Assembly (NCBI RefSeq): GCF_000380165.1
Contig: NZ_KB904653.1
Span: forward strand, 62,001-126,000
Length of the DNA stretch: 64,000 nucleotides
From: Wenjunlia vitaminophila DSM 41686
GTDB lineage: Bacteria; Actinomycetota; Actinomycetes; Streptomycetales; Streptomycetaceae
Reading direction: 5' to 3'
In this document: in pieces, positions 30,291-40,899 of the stretch
Layout of the letters: each line of letters starts with the position of its first letter
Position numbering within the stretch: the first letter of the stretch is position 1
The notes under the pieces: generated by a model
The model's database searches: none
What the model saw: the letters and a program-made list of their open reading frames with translations, nothing else
What the model was told of the DNA's origin: nothing
Made by a program: the position numbers and the translations under genes

Positions 30291-31484
30291 CTAGCCGCGC
30301 TGACCGGCCCGGGAGCCGGAGGTCGGATTCTTCCCGGCCGGTCCCTCGTCGGCCGGGGCCGTCTTGGCGGTGGTGTCCGCAGTGGCGGCTTCGGCAGGGG
30401 TGGCCCCCGCGGGCGTGACCTCGGCGGGGGTGGCCTTGGTGGAGGCGGCCTTGGTGAGGGTGGCCTTGGTGAGGGTGGCCTTGGTGGGGGCAGCCGCCCC
30501 GTCGGCGGGGGGCTCGTCCGTGACGAGGACGCCCCCGGGCCCGTCCGTCCCGCCGGCCGTCCCCTCAGTGCCGGCCCCGGCGACATCGCCGTCCCGGTCC
30601 GCGACAGCCGGCTCTGCCTGCTCGGCCTGTTCTGCCTGTTCGGCCGCGCGGGCGGCCACCGCCGCTGGCTCGACCGTCTCCTCCCGACCGGGGTGCTTCT
30701 TCGCCGAGACCACCAGGGCGGCCACCGCGACGAGGAAGACCGCCACCGAGGTCCAGTTGTTCAGGCGCATGCCCAGGAACTCGTGGGCGTCGTCGATGCG
30801 CATGTACTCGATCCAGAACCGGCCGGCGGTGTACCCGGCGACGTACAGCGCGAACGCCCTGCCGTGCCCCAGCCGGAACCTGCGGTCGGCCCAGAGGACC
30901 AGCAGGGCCACCCCGACGCACCACAGGAACTCGTAGAGGAACGTCGGGTGGTACGTGGCCACGTCCAGGCTGTCGGCCGGACGCTTGTCCTCGGAGATCT
31001 CCAGCGCCCAGGGGACGTCGGTGGCCTTGCCGTAGAGCTCCTGGTTGAACCAGTTCCCCCAGCGGCCCACCCCCTGGGCGAGCACGACCCCGGGCGCGGC
31101 CGCGTCGGCGTAGGCCGCCAGGGAGATCCCGCGACGGCGACAGCCGATCCACGCACCCAGCGCACCCAGCGCGATCCCGCCCCAGATGCCCAGGCCGCCC
31201 TCCCAGATCTTGAAGGCGTCCATGGGGCGACCGCCGTCCCCGAAGTACGGCTCCGGGGTGGTCAGCACGTGGTAGAGCCGCGCGCCGACCAGGCCGAACG
31301 GAACCGCCCAGACGGCGACGTCGGCGACCGTGCCGTTGAGGCCGCCACGGGCGACCCAGCGGCGGTTGCCGAGCCAGATCGCCACGAAGAGGCCGAGCAG
31401 GATGCAGAAGGCGTAGCCGCGGAGCGGTACCTCTCCGAGGTAGATCACACCGCGATCGGGACTGGGGATGTATGCGAGGTCCAT
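30291..31484 (-). CDS. lgt: Prolipoprotein diacylglyceryl transferase with long C-terminal tail
   Basis: Integral membrane enzyme transferring diacylglycerol to the lipobox Cys of prolipoproteins such as LivK here. Of 397 residues, about 1-285 are the Lgt core with seven hydrophobic segments. The signature is GVGRWGNWFNQELYG and the conserved HPTFLYEFLW follows; GYTAGRFWIEYMRID lies near the last segment. The final 110 residues are a predicted disordered Ala/Thr/Glu-rich tail with EQAEQAEQAEP and repeated TKAT(L/P) units. Such tails occur in actinobacterial Lgt, but this part comes from a 15-bp tandem repeat. ATG 31484 gives the usual MDLAYIPSP start. Confidence 0.95.
   Translation of the reverse strand: MDLAYIPSPDRGVIYLGEVPLRGYAFCILLGLFVAIWLGNRRWVARGGLNGTVADVAVWAVPFGLVGARLYHVLTTPEPYFGDGGRPMDAFKIWEGGLGIWGGIALGALGAWIGCRRRGISLAAYADAAAPGVVLAQGVGRWGNWFNQELYGKATDVPWALEISEDKRPADSLDVATYHPTFLYEFLWCVGVALLVLWADRRFRLGHGRAFALYVAGYTAGRFWIEYMRIDDAHEFLGMRLNNWTSVAVFLVAVAALVVSAKKHPGREETVEPAAVAARAAEQAEQAEQAEPAVADRDGDVAGAGTEGTAGGTDGPGGVLVTDEPPADGAAAPTKATLTKATLTKAASTKATPAEVTPAGATPAEAATADTTAKTAPADEGPAGKNPTSGSRAGQRG
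30432..30491. repeat. Four 15-bp tandem units in the lgt tail
   Basis: Units of the GGCCTTGGTGAGGGT type repeat four times, the two central ones identical. On the minus strand they encode the TLTKA-like repeat in the Lgt C-terminal tail. Confidence 0.85.
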
Positions 31485-31756
31485 GTCACGGACGACGGTA
31501 CCTTGCGCGGCGGCCCATGTCCCAGGACGGGCGGGCGATCCGGGTGACGCGCCGCCGGTTGTGGACCCTGCGTCCCCGCCCCGACACCGTCCGTGGGGCA
31601 ACTCCGGATGGACCGGGCCCGGCGGCCGGGGCCCGGGAGCTGACGGCCACGCTCGCCCTGCTGGGGCCTGTTATCAGTTGGGGGCAGTGGCGTGGCTGCC
31701 CGTTGCCCCTGCGGCATCCGTGGCCCCGCCCGTCCGGGGGCCGCACGGCCAGCCGC

Positions 31757-32548
31757 TCAGCCGGCATCCGAACTGTCGTTGGCCTTCGCCACCAGCTCCT
31801 CGAGGCGGCGCGGGGTCAGCTCCTCCCCCGCTGGGTGGATCTTCTTCCCGTTGAGCAGCACGGTCGGGGTGGAGGTGAACGAGGACTTGGTGAACTCCTT
31901 CTGCACCCGGGCCACCCACTTCCGGAAGTGGTCGTCGTCCACGCAGCGCCGGAAGCCGCGGTCGCCCTTCAGCTTCGGCACCTCGTCGGCCAGGTCGATC
32001 AGGTGGGCTTTGTTCCCGAAGGCGTCGTCGGTCTCCGGCGGCTGGTTGGCGTACAGCACCCGGTGGTAGTCCTCGAAGGCGCCGGCGTCCTGCGCGCAGG
32101 CGGCGGCGTTGGCCGCCTTCTTCGAGCCGCTGCCCCCGACGTGGCTGTCGATGAACGAGACGATGGAGTACTCCGCGCGTGCCTTGCCGTCGTCGGTGAG
32201 GTTCCTGATCGTCTTGCCGAAGGCCTTCTCGAACTGTCCGCAGGCCGGGCAGCGGAAGTCCTCGAAGACGGAGATCGTCGCCTTGGCGTCCCTGGAACCG
32301 ACCGGGATGATCGTCTTGTGCTTGCCGACGGCCCCCTTGGGGACGGCCACCGGCCCGCCGGAGTCGGTGTTCCCGCCACCCTGGTTCACCACCAGGGCGC
32401 CCACCGCCCCGATCACCCCGGCCACGCCCACGGCCACCCCGACGGCGGCGACGGTGCGCCTGCGCCGGGCCCGGTCCTCGTCCTGCTGTCGCTGCTGACG
32501 AATCCGCTCACGTGCGGTGCGCTTGCGCTCTCGCTTCTCCTCGCTCAC
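31757..32548 (-). CDS. Membrane-anchored DsbA-family thioredoxin-fold protein
   Basis: Predicted extracytoplasmic thiol-disulfide oxidoreductase, 263 residues. A highly charged cytoplasmic N-terminus (residues 1-32, Arg/Glu/Gln) leads to one transmembrane helix at about 33-55. The DsbA-like domain follows, with active site FEDFRCPACGQFEKAFG (CPAC) and the cis-Pro loop in FTSTPTVLLNGKKI. Other Cys residues (AACAQD, FRRCVDD) may form a structural disulfide. GTG at 32548. It lies 138 nt downstream of trpA on the same strand behind a hairpin, and 272 nt upstream of lgt. Substrates are unknown. Confidence 0.9.
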   Translation of the reverse strand: MSEEKRERKRTARERIRQQRQQDEDRARRRRTVAAVGVAVGVAGVIGAVGALVVNQGGGNTDSGGPVAVPKGAVGKHKTIIPVGSRDAKATISVFEDFRCPACGQFEKAFGKTIRNLTDDGKARAEYSIVSFIDSHVGGSGSKKAANAAACAQDAGAFEDYHRVLYANQPPETDDAFGNKAHLIDLADEVPKLKGDRGFRRCVDDDHFRKWVARVQKEFTKSSFTSTPTVLLNGKKIHPAGEELTPRRLEELVAKANDSSDAG

Positions 32549-32665
32549 CCCGTACCCAACGAGCCGGGCCGGGCGGCGTTCGTGTCGCGGGGGCCACTCC
32601 CCCCCGAACGGGGGAAACGCGGGAGGTCCCGGGGTGGACCGGGTCCCGACGGGGACACCGGCCCA

Positions 32666-32686
32666 CCCCGGCTCCGCGGGCCGGGG
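32666..32686. terminator. Hairpin directly after trpA
   Basis: CCCCGGC (32666-32672) pairs with GCCGGGG (32680-32686), immediately next to the trpA stop. A short stem, so termination may be partial. Confidence 0.55.
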
Positions 32687-33493
32687 CTACCCCGCCCGGA
32701 CGCCCTTGGCCAGGTCCGCGGCGAGGTCGCGCACCCCGGCCAGCCCCGCGTCGAGGTCCTCCGCGTCCAGCAGGCGCTTGACGAAGGCGGAGCCGACGAT
32801 CACCCCGTCGGCGAACCCCGCGACCTCGGCTGCCTGCTCGGCGGTGGACACCCCCAGTCCCACACAGACCGGCAGCTCGGTGCTGGCCCGGGTGCGCCGC
32901 ACCAGGTCGGCGGCGTCGGCGCTGACGGCGGCCCGGGTGCCGGTCACCCCCATCAACGAGGCGGCGTAGACGAACCCGGTCCCGGCCGCGGTGATCTTCG
33001 CCAGGCGCTCGTCGCGGCTGCTCGGGGCGACCACGAAGACGGTGGCCAGCCCGTGCCGCTCGGCGGCGGCACGCCACGGGTCGGACTCCTCCACCGGCAG
33101 GTCGGGCAGGATGCAGCCGGCGCCCCCGGCGCCGGCCAGGTCGGCGGCGAACCGCTCCACCCCGTACCGGTCCACCGGGTTCCAGTAGGTCATCACCAAC
33201 ACCGGCGCCCCGGTCGCCCTGGTCACCGCCTCCACGGTGGCCAGCACATCGGTGATCCGCACCCCCTGGCGCAGCGCGATGTCGTCGGCGGCCTGGATCA
33301 CGGGCCCGTCCAGCACCGGGTCGCTGTGCGGCAGCCCCACCTCGACCACGTCACAGCCACCCTCGATCATGGCGGTCAGCGCCCGCACCGCGCCGTCCAC
33401 CGAGGGGAAGCCCGCGGGCAGGTACCCGACGAGGGCAGCCCGGCGCTCGGCCCTGGCCTCGGCCAGCACGTCGCTGAGTCGTTGCGCGCTCAT
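32687..33493 (-). CDS. trpA: Tryptophan synthase alpha chain
   Basis: Cleaves indole-3-glycerol phosphate to indole, which tunnels to TrpB; 268 residues, TIM barrel. The catalytic acids correspond to E51 in [11 protein letters not shown] and D62 in VLDGPVIQ. Phosphate-binding and late-barrel segments are [34 protein letters not shown] and [16 protein letters not shown] 33493 overlaps the trpB stop by 4 nt, fitting their fixed stoichiometry. Last gene of the trp run. Confidence 0.97.
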   Translation of the reverse strand: MSAQRLSDVLAEARAERRAALVGYLPAGFPSVDGAVRALTAMIEGGCDVVEVGLPHSDPVLDGPVIQAADDIALRQGVRITDVLATVEAVTRATGAPVLVMTYWNPVDRYGVERFAADLAGAGGAGCILPDLPVEESDPWRAAAERHGLATVFVVAPSSRDERLAKITAAGTGFVYAASLMGVTGTRAAVSADAADLVRRTRASTELPVCVGLGVSTAEQAAEVAGFADGVIVGSAFVKRLLDAEDLDAGLAGVRDLAADLAKGVRAG

Positions 33494-34755
33494 CGGTCGC
33501 CCTCCTGGGACGGGTCCTGCTCGGGGGAGGAGTCATACAGGCCGAAGTACCGGGCGGCGGTGTCCATGTCCTTGTCGCCGCGGCCGGAGAGGTTCACCAC
33601 CAGCAGCCCCTCGGGGCCGAGCTCGGCCCCGAGGACCAGTGCCCCCGCCAGGGCGTGGGCGCTCTCGATGGCCGGGATGACGCCCTCGGTGCGGGACAGC
33701 AGCCGCAGCGCCTCCATCGCCTCGGCGTCGGTCACCGGTCGGTACTCGGCGCGCCCGGTCTCCTTGAGCCAGGCGTGCTCCGGACCGATGCCGGGGTAGT
33801 CCAGGCCGGCGGAGATCGAGTACGGCTCGGTGATCTGGCCGTCCTCGTCCTGCAGGACGTAGGACCGCGAGCCGTGCAGCACCCCGGGATCGCCCACGGT
33901 GAGCGTCGCGGCGTGCTCGCCGCTGTCGATGCCGTGGCCGCCCGCCTCGAGGCCGACCAGGCGCACCCCCGGGTCCGGGATGAACGCGTGGAACAGCCCG
34001 ATGGCGTTGGAGCCGCCCCCCACGCAGGCCACCACGGCGTCCGGCAGGCGCCCGGCGCGTTCCAGGACCTGCCGGCGGGCCTCGACCCCGATGACCCGGT
34101 GGAAGTCCCGGACCATGACGGGGAACGGGTGCGGTCCCGCGACGGTGCCGAGCAGGTAGTGGGTGGTGTCCACGTTGGCCACCCAGTCGCGGAACGCCTC
34201 GTTGATGGCGTCCTTCAGGGTGCGGCTGCCGGACCGCACCGGGATCACCTCGGCGCCGAGGATGCGCATCCGGGCGACGTTGAGCGCCTGCCGCCGGGTG
34301 TCCACCTCGCCCATGTAGACGACGCACTCCAGGCCCAGCAGGGCGCAGGCGGTGGCCGTGGCGACGCCGTGCTGGCCGGCCCCCGTCTCGGCGATCACCC
34401 GGGTCTTGCCCATCCGCTGGGTGAGCAGGGCCTGGCCCAGCACGTTGTTGATCTTGTGTGAACCGGTGTGGTTGAGGTCCTCGCGCTTGAGGAAGATCCG
34501 GGCGCCGCCGGCGTGCTCGGCGAACCGGGGCACCTCGGTGAGCGGGCTGGGCCGCCCGGTGTAGTGGGCGAGCAGGTCGTTCAGCCGGGCCGCGAACGCG
34601 GGATCGGCCTTGGCCTTGTCGTACTCCGTGGCCACCTGGTCGATGGCGGCCACCAGGGCCTCCGGGACGAAGGCGCCGCCGAAGGAGCCGAAGTACCCCC
34701 GTGCGGTCGGCATCTGCCCGTCCGGATCAGGCAGGAAGAAGTTATCTGTGGACAT
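33490..34755 (-). CDS. trpB: Tryptophan synthase beta chain
   Basis: PLP enzyme condensing indole and serine to tryptophan; 421 residues. PLP binds Lys101 in [11 protein letters not shown]; the substrate loop is [17 protein letters not shown], and [10 protein letters not shown] is the phosphate loop. [18 protein letters not shown] is the usual N-terminal block. The ATG at 34755 follows AGGGGACCTGAC. An in-frame upstream extension exists but begins inside trpM and lacks homology. Paired with trpA by a 4-nt overlap. Confidence 0.97.
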   Translation of the reverse strand: MSTDNFFLPDPDGQMPTARGYFGSFGGAFVPEALVAAIDQVATEYDKAKADPAFAARLNDLLAHYTGRPSPLTEVPRFAEHAGGARIFLKREDLNHTGSHKINNVLGQALLTQRMGKTRVIAETGAGQHGVATATACALLGLECVVYMGEVDTRRQALNVARMRILGAEVIPVRSGSRTLKDAINEAFRDWVANVDTTHYLLGTVAGPHPFPVMVRDFHRVIGVEARRQVLERAGRLPDAVVACVGGGSNAIGLFHAFIPDPGVRLVGLEAGGHGIDSGEHAATLTVGDPGVLHGSRSYVLQDEDGQITEPYSISAGLDYPGIGPEHAWLKETGRAEYRPVTDAEAMEALRLLSRTEGVIPAIESAHALAGALVLGAELGPEGLLVVNLSGRGDKDMDTAARYFGLYDSSPEQDPSQEGDR

Positions 34756-34817
34756 GTCAGGTCCCCTGAGAAACGGCGCGACGGCGGACGTCGCGGCGGG
34801 ATGGGTGGTCCGCTGGG

Positions 34818-35054
34818 TCAGCGGAGACGCCATCGCCTGCCCTGGACCTGCCCCGGCTCGGGACCGAACACGTACCGGACCCGACGGCCGAGCACCCGGC
34901 GTGCGGGAGCACGGCAACCACGGGGACGGCAGCCGGGACGCAGCGCGGCCCAGGGGTCGCGGCTCGCGTGGGACCGGCTGGAACGGGCGCGGGGGTGCCC
35001 CGACCGGGCCGGGACGGTGCCCGGCCGGTGGTGCGGGGAGGCCCAGGTGCGCAT
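34818..35054 (-). CDS. trpM: TrpM-like small basic protein between trpC and trpB
   Basis: A 78-residue Arg-rich peptide. Its C-terminal half, [16 protein letters not shown] then [20 protein letters not shown], closely resembles what I recall of the Streptomyces TrpM family, a small modulator of tryptophan biosynthesis encoded at the same trpC-trpB site. Two Cys in CRPRGC are conserved in that family to my memory. The N-terminal 40 residues are not recognisable, and no ribosome site precedes ATG 35054. A TAAGCT hexamer 6 nt upstream suggests a leaderless start. The end (34818) is firm; the start less so. Confidence 0.72.
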   Translation of the reverse strand: MRTWASPHHRPGTVPARSGHPRARSSRSHASRDPWAALRPGCRPRGCRAPARRVLGRRVRYVFGPEPGQVQGRRWRLR

Positions 35055-35060
35055 GGGCGC

Positions 35061-35066
35061 AGCTTA
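35061..35066 (-). promoter_or_regulatory. Possible -10 TAAGCT for trpM-trpB-trpA
   Basis: On the minus strand TAAGCT sits 6 nt before the trpM ATG, placing transcription initiation at the start codon. It would give trpM-trpBA an internal promoter within the trp cluster. Confidence 0.4.
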
Positions 35067-35092
35067 GCGTCGTCCGGGGCGGCGCGTCGCGG

Positions 35093-35902
35093 TCAGTCGC
35101 GACCGGGCCGCAGCGCGGGGTGGGCGCCGGCCGCGACCAGGTCCGCCACGGCCGCCCTGGGGTCCCTGCCGGTGACCAGGGACTCGCCGACCAGCACGGC
35201 GTCCGCGCCCTCGTTGGCGTAGGCGATCAGGTCGTGCGGGCCGCGCACCCCGGACTCGGCGACCTTGACCACGCCGTCGGGCAGGACGGGGGCGACCCGG
35301 GCGAAGTTGCCGCGGTCCACCTCCAACGTCCGCAGGTCCCGGGCATTGATCCCGATGACCCTGGCGCCGGCGTCCAGCGCGCGCTTCGCCTCGTCCTCGT
35401 CGTGGACCTCGACCAGGGGGGTGAGTCCGATCGACTCGGCGCGTTCGATCAGGGAGACCAGCGCGGGCTGCTCCAGCGCGGCCACGATGAGCAGCGCGAG
35501 GTCGGCGCCGTGCGCCCTGGCCTCCCAGAGCTGGTAGGAGGTGACGATGAAGTCCTTGCGCAGCACGGGGATGTCCACCCGGCCCCGCACCGCCTCGAGG
35601 TCGGCCAACGAACCGCCGAACCTGCGGCGCTCGGTCAGCACGCTGATCACTGCGGCGCCGCCCGCCTCGTAGTCCGCGGCGAGGCCGGCCGGGTCGGCGA
35701 TGGCCGCCAGCGCGCCCTTGGACGGGCTGGACCGCTTGACCTCGCAGATGACCTTGACGCCGTCCCCGCTGAGCGCGGCCACCGCGTCCTTGGCGGGGGC
35801 CGCCGACGCGGCCCTGGCCTTGAGCTCGTCGATCCCGACCTGGGCCTGGCGCTCGGCGAGGTCGGCGCGGACTCCGTCGATGATCTCGTCGAGCACGCTC
35901 AC
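35093..35902 (-). CDS. trpC: Indole-3-glycerol-phosphate synthase
   Basis: Ring closure of carboxyphenylamino-deoxyribulose phosphate to indole-3-glycerol phosphate; 269 residues, TIM barrel. Conserved blocks: [62 protein letters not shown] and [11 protein letters not shown]. No TrpF domain is fused. GTG 35902 ([15 protein letters not shown]) has AAGGGG upstream and matches homologues; an in-frame GTG nine codons earlier is less likely. It sits 165 nt after DUF2752 and 38 nt before trpM. Confidence 0.96.
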   Translation of the reverse strand: MSVLDEIIDGVRADLAERQAQVGIDELKARAASAAPAKDAVAALSGDGVKVICEVKRSSPSKGALAAIADPAGLAADYEAGGAAVISVLTERRRFGGSLADLEAVRGRVDIPVLRKDFIVTSYQLWEARAHGADLALLIVAALEQPALVSLIERAESIGLTPLVEVHDEDEAKRALDAGARVIGINARDLRTLEVDRGNFARVAPVLPDGVVKVAESGVRGPHDLIAYANEGADAVLVGESLVTGRDPRAAVADLVAAGAHPALRPGRD

Positions 35903-36067
35903 GCGAGGGACCCCTTCTGTGGAAGACACGGGGCGCTTCCGGTACCGAACCGCGTCGACGGACGGTTCCGGTCACGCAAGGCGATGGTATCCACCTCCGG
36001 TCGAGGGTCGCTCATCGGGCACCGCGGGTCCCGCGGGGTGGACAACTCCGGACAAGTGCAGGAACCG

Positions 36068-36502
36068 CTATGGGGCCAGCCCCGCCCCGAACGGCAGATT
36101 CCGGACGATCATGAAACTCAGGGCGACGGCGCCCAGCAGCCAGGCGTACAACGGCCGGAAACGTACCTCCGTCTCCCGCCCGCGCACCGCGTTGACCAGC
36201 CACGCGGTCCACAGCGCGGCGCCGCCGGCCAGGGCGAGCGGCACCAGGGCGTTGTCCCCGAACGCCGCCGCGGGGTCACCGTGCGCCAGGGCGTGGACGG
36301 CGCGCAGCCCGCCGCAGGCGAAGCAGGAGATCCCGGTGGCCCTGAAGAGGGGGCAGACCGGGTAGTGGCCGGGTTCGTGCGGGTCCACCACGCCGACCAG
36401 GGCGACCGCGGCCGCCGCCGCGGCCAGGACACCGAGCGGGGGCCACACCCGGTGGGCCGGGGTGGCCCGCCCGGCGAGGGGGTCGGCCGACGTTCGGGTC
36501 AC
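36068..36502 (-). CDS. DUF2752 membrane protein in trp cluster
   Basis: A 144-residue membrane protein of unknown function with three or four hydrophobic segments. The DUF2752 hallmark is visible: DPHEPGHYPVCPLFRATG followed by ISCFACGGLRAVHAL. This includes the usual Cys motif (CFACGG). GTG 36502 was chosen over an Arg-rich in-frame extension reaching 36562. It follows the HGxxPAAW gene by about 100 nt. The association with trp genes is conserved in related actinomycetes as far as I recall, but no role in tryptophan synthesis is known to me. Confidence 0.82.
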   Translation of the reverse strand: MTRTSADPLAGRATPAHRVWPPLGVLAAAAAAVALVGVVDPHEPGHYPVCPLFRATGISCFACGGLRAVHALAHGDPAAAFGDNALVPLALAGGAALWTAWLVNAVRGRETEVRFRPLYAWLLGAVALSFMIVRNLPFGAGLAP

Positions 36503-36604
36503 CTGGTGATTGTCCCCCGGTGTCCCGCGCCGGGCACCCCCTGGACGCGTCGGGCGCGGCACCCGCCATGGGTACCGCGCCCGGGGTGGTGCCTGGTCCG
36601 GGGG

Positions 36605-36922
36605 TCAGCGCACCGAGGACTCGTCGCGTGACTCCCCCGCGGAACGCTCCTCGTCCGCGTGCTCCCGGTCCCCGCCGGACGGGCTCGCGGACCCTCCGGC
36701 AGGGGCCTGCGCGCGCAGCGGCGCGTTCGGCGGGGTCTTGCCCATCCCCGCCATCTGCATGGCCTTGCCGACGACACCCCCGAGCAGGACCACTCCGAAA
36801 CCGGCCCACATCAGCGGCAGGTTGGTCATCACCACGGCGCCGCCCGCGACGCAGAAACCGATGAAGGCGATGGTCACACCGGTCCATGCGGCGGGGGTGT
36901 GTCCATGGGCGCTTGCCGACAT
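36605..36922 (-). CDS. HGxxPAAW-motif small membrane protein
   Basis: A 105-residue protein with two transmembrane helices (about residues 12-55). The N-terminus MSASAHGHTPAAWTGVTIAF carries the HGxxPAAW signature of a small actinobacterial family. A charged, probably disordered C-terminal tail follows. ATG 36922 is set by AAGGAG at 6 nt. It lies between TIGR02234 and DUF2752, both also membrane proteins. Function unknown. Confidence 0.83.
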   Translation of the reverse strand: MSASAHGHTPAAWTGVTIAFIGFCVAGGAVVMTNLPLMWAGFGVVLLGGVVGKAMQMAGMGKTPPNAPLRAQAPAGGSASPSGGDREHADEERSAGESRDESSVR

Positions 36923-37010
36923 GACTGCTCCTTGTCGTTCCTTCGGTGGCCCGGTGGGGCCCGTCTTCATTGTCCTCCGGACGGCGGTGCGCCGTCACCC
37001 GGGGGGCGGA

Positions 37011-37792
37011 TCACTGGTCGGTGGGGTCCTCGCCCCGGTCCAGGGCCCGCCACAGGTCCGCGGAACGGTCCTGGCCCTCGGCACGGGCGGCCCGGCGGGG
37101 GGCCCGCGCACCACCGGGCGCCTCGTAGCGGCTGGACATCCCGGGCCAGTCCCTGCCCTTGGCGAGCGCCAGCAGGCCGGCGAGGAGCAGCAGCGCCCCG
37201 CCGGCGGCGGCCACCCAGGGCCAGGCGGTGTGGGTGACCTCCACGGCGGTGGCGTCGGAGAGCCCGGAGGCCTGGGCGGCGTCGTCGTCCAGGGCGGAGG
37301 AGTCGGCGGCGCCGAGCACCGCGGTGGCGACGGTGACCGCGCCGGAGAGGGCGAGCAGCGCGGACACCAGCACCCGGCCGGTGCGCCGCACCGCGAACAC
37401 GGCCACCAGCGCGGCGAGGCCCACCAGGGCCAGTGCGCCGGGGACCGCGGTGACGTCGCTGCCCCGTGCGGACACCGACAGCAGGGTCTGCTGCCCGAAC
37501 CGCACCGCCACCTCGCCCTCGGCCCAGGTCCGGCTGACCGCGTACAGCACCAGCGCCGCCCCGCTGACGCCCAGCAGCAGCGCGGCGGCGATGGTGCGGC
37601 GGGGGGCGGGGGGCCGAAGCGGCTCCTGGGCCGCGGCCTGGTCACGGCCGGTGTCGGGGCCGGTGGCCCCGCCGTCGGGGCGCCCGGGGTCGGGTCCGCC
37701 GCGCGGCACCACGGTGGCGGTGGCCGTCGGCGCGGCGTCGGGCGCGCCGTCCTCCCCGGTGTCCCGCGGGGCTGGGGGCTGGGTCATGGGGC

Positions 37793-37796
<4 letters not shown>
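37011..37796 (-). CDS. TIGR02234 family (trp-region conserved) membrane protein
   Basis: A 261-residue membrane protein named for its constant place beside trp genes. After a Pro/Ala/Gly-rich N-terminal arm (about 60 residues) come four hydrophobic segments: [57 protein letters not shown] and [19 protein letters not shown]. The soluble C-terminus holds [11 protein letters not shown] and [16 protein letters not shown] 37796 overlaps the trpE stop (GTGA), with GGAGA upstream. Function unknown; coupling suggests co-production with anthranilate synthase. Confidence 0.88.
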
Positions 37797-39325
<1,529 letters not shown>

Positions 39326-39336
39326 GGCCGGCCAGC

Positions 39337-39702
39337 CTAGTCCGCGGCGCCCAGCGTGAGCTGGTCCGCGTCGAAACAGGTCCGGTCGCCGGTGTGGCAG
39401 GCGCCGCCCACCTGGTCCACCTTGACCAGTACGGTGTCCCCGTCGCAGTCCAGCGCGACCGACCTCACCCGCTGGACGTGCCCCGAGGTGTCCCCCTTGA
39501 CCCAGTACTCCTGGCGGCTGCGGCTGTAGTAGGTGCACCGCCCGGTGGTGAGGGTACGGTGCAGTGCCTCGTCGTCCATCCAGCCGACCATCAGCACCTC
39601 ACCGGTGTCGTACTGCTGGGCGACGGCGGGGAACAGGCCCTGGGCGTCGCGCTTGAGGCGGGCGGCGACGGACGGGTCAAGCGATGAGGGACGCGCAGGC
39701 AT
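39337..39702 (-). CDS. hisI: Phosphoribosyl-AMP cyclohydrolase
   Basis: Third step of histidine synthesis, opening the adenine ring of PR-AMP; 121 residues, monofunctional (no HisE part). [54 protein letters not shown] and the zinc-binding [11 protein letters not shown] are all present. ATG 39702 is chosen ([11 protein letters not shown]). It is separated from the main his operon by about 4 kb of plus-strand genes and heads the trpE run instead. Confidence 0.95.
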   Translation of the reverse strand: MPARPSSLDPSVAARLKRDAQGLFPAVAQQYDTGEVLMVGWMDDEALHRTLTTGRCTYYSRSRQEYWVKGDTSGHVQRVRSVALDCDGDTVLVKVDQVGGACHTGDRTCFDADQLTLGAAD

Positions 39703-39770
39703 GACCCCATTGTGCCGGTCCGGGGAACGGTCCCGGCCGGGGGGCTCTCCGCCCGGCAACCGGGCTCTGC

Positions 39771-39780
39771 AACAATTGTT
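39771..39780. promoter_or_regulatory. AACAATTGTT palindrome in hisI/septum-gene divergent region
   Basis: A perfect 10-bp AT-rich palindrome within a GC-rich 143-nt divergent region, roughly midway between the two start codons. It may be an operator; no regulator is assigned. Confidence 0.35.
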
Positions 39781-39845
39781 CGCACTGCGTCACGAGTTGG
39801 TTCCACACCGCCGTCACCGTCACCCGTTAGGTGCAAACTTCGACC

Positions 39846-40847
39846 ATGAGTTCTCCCCCGCCCGCACCGGGCCCCTTCTCGGGTGACCAGCCCCCGACCG
39901 GCCAGCCGCCGGGGGGTCAGACCCCGCCGCCGCCCTCCGGGGGCGGGGCGTTCGGGCCGCCCCCGGAGGGCTTCGGCCCGGCAGCGGACGGGATACCGGG
40001 GCAGCACCCGACGGCGCCCCCGCCGGTCGGCGGCTACGGCGGCCAGCCCCCGGGGGGCTACGGCGGACCGGGCGGGTACGGGGGACCGGGCGGCTACGGG
40101 GGGTACGGCGGGCCCGGTGGACCGGGCGGGCCCCCGCCGGGCGGGAACGGCCGCGGACGGGGCAGGGCCGTGGCGGTCGCCGTGACCGCCGTCGTGGTCG
40201 TCGCCCTGGCCGTGGGCGGGGTGGTCGCGTTCGCCGGGAGCGACGACGATGACGGGGGCGAGACGACCTCCAGCCCCTCGCCGTCGTCCTCCGCCTCCTC
40301 CTCCCCGTCGGCCTCGGCGTCGTCCTCCGCGTCCCCGGACTGGACTCCGACGCTTGACCCGTCGATGTTCCCCACCTATCCGGTGCCCAGCGTGGACATC
40401 AGCGACCTGCCGACCTTCAGCTTCGACCCGGACATCCTCGACGACCTCGAGGACCTGACGCGGAGCCCCGAGCCGAGCACGGACACCAGCTCGATCCCGT
40501 ACGTCTCGCTCAAGAAGGGCGAGTGCTTCAACACGCCCAGCCTCACCACGGGCATCGACACGATCAAGAAGGTCTCCTGCAACCAGCGCCACGACGCCGA
40601 AGTGATCGGCACCGTCGCTCTTTCGGGTGCTTTCTCCTCGGACAAGGCAGTGACCACCAAGGCCACCAAGCTCTGCCAGACCCAGTGGAACAACGCCGCA
40701 AACCGGCAGGGGGACGGGCGGAGCTACTACACCTACGTCCTCAGTCCCGTGCTGTCCACCTACGACACCGGCGTGCGCTCGGCGTCGTGCTCGCTCACCC
40801 TCAGCGACAAGCCCGGCGGGAAGAAACTCACCGCACCGCTCAAGTGA
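39846..40847 (+). CDS. Pro/Gly-rich membrane protein with septum-formation domain
   Basis: A 333-residue membrane protein. The cytoplasmic N-terminus (residues 1-105) is Pro/Gly-rich with GGYGGPGGYGG-like repeats. One transmembrane helix follows (AVAVAVTAVVVVALAVGGVV), then a Ser-rich acidic linker. The extracytoplasmic C-terminal domain begins LKKGECFNTP and contains VSCNQRHDAEVIGTVAL, matching the Septum_form family with four Cys. ATG 39846 is preferred to a GTG five codons earlier. The name of the family suggests a cell-envelope role, but no function is proven. Confidence 0.82.
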   Translation: MSSPPPAPGPFSGDQPPTGQPPGGQTPPPPSGGGAFGPPPEGFGPAADGIPGQHPTAPPPVGGYGGQPPGGYGGPGGYGGPGGYGGYGGPGGPGGPPPGGNGRGRGRAVAVAVTAVVVVALAVGGVVAFAGSDDDDGGETTSSPSPSSSASSSPSASASSSASPDWTPTLDPSMFPTYPVPSVDISDLPTFSFDPDILDDLEDLTRSPEPSTDTSSIPYVSLKKGECFNTPSLTTGIDTIKKVSCNQRHDAEVIGTVALSGAFSSDKAVTTKATKLCQTQWNNAANRQGDGRSYYTYVLSPVLSTYDTGVRSASCSLTLSDKPGGKKLTAPLK

Positions 40848-40886
40848 TCCTGGGGTGGCTCTATGGGGTAGGTCGGCGACCGGCCG

Positions 40887-40892
40887 TACGCT
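40887..40892 (+). promoter_or_regulatory. -10 TACGCT for a leaderless TIGR03085 transcript
   Basis: TACGCT is followed by 7 nt and then the ATG at 40900; there is no ribosome site in that interval. Confidence 0.5.
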
Positions 40893-40899
40893 GGAACAC

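Noticed and set aside
30158-30418. Gly-Thr repeat protein (plus strand) downstream of lgt
   Set aside because: It is the translation of the 12-bp tandem array and the lgt tail; no start signal and no domain.
39326-39336. Trp attenuator or T-box ahead of trpE
   Set aside because: Only 11 nt separate hisI and trpE; there is no room for a leader peptide or structured leader.
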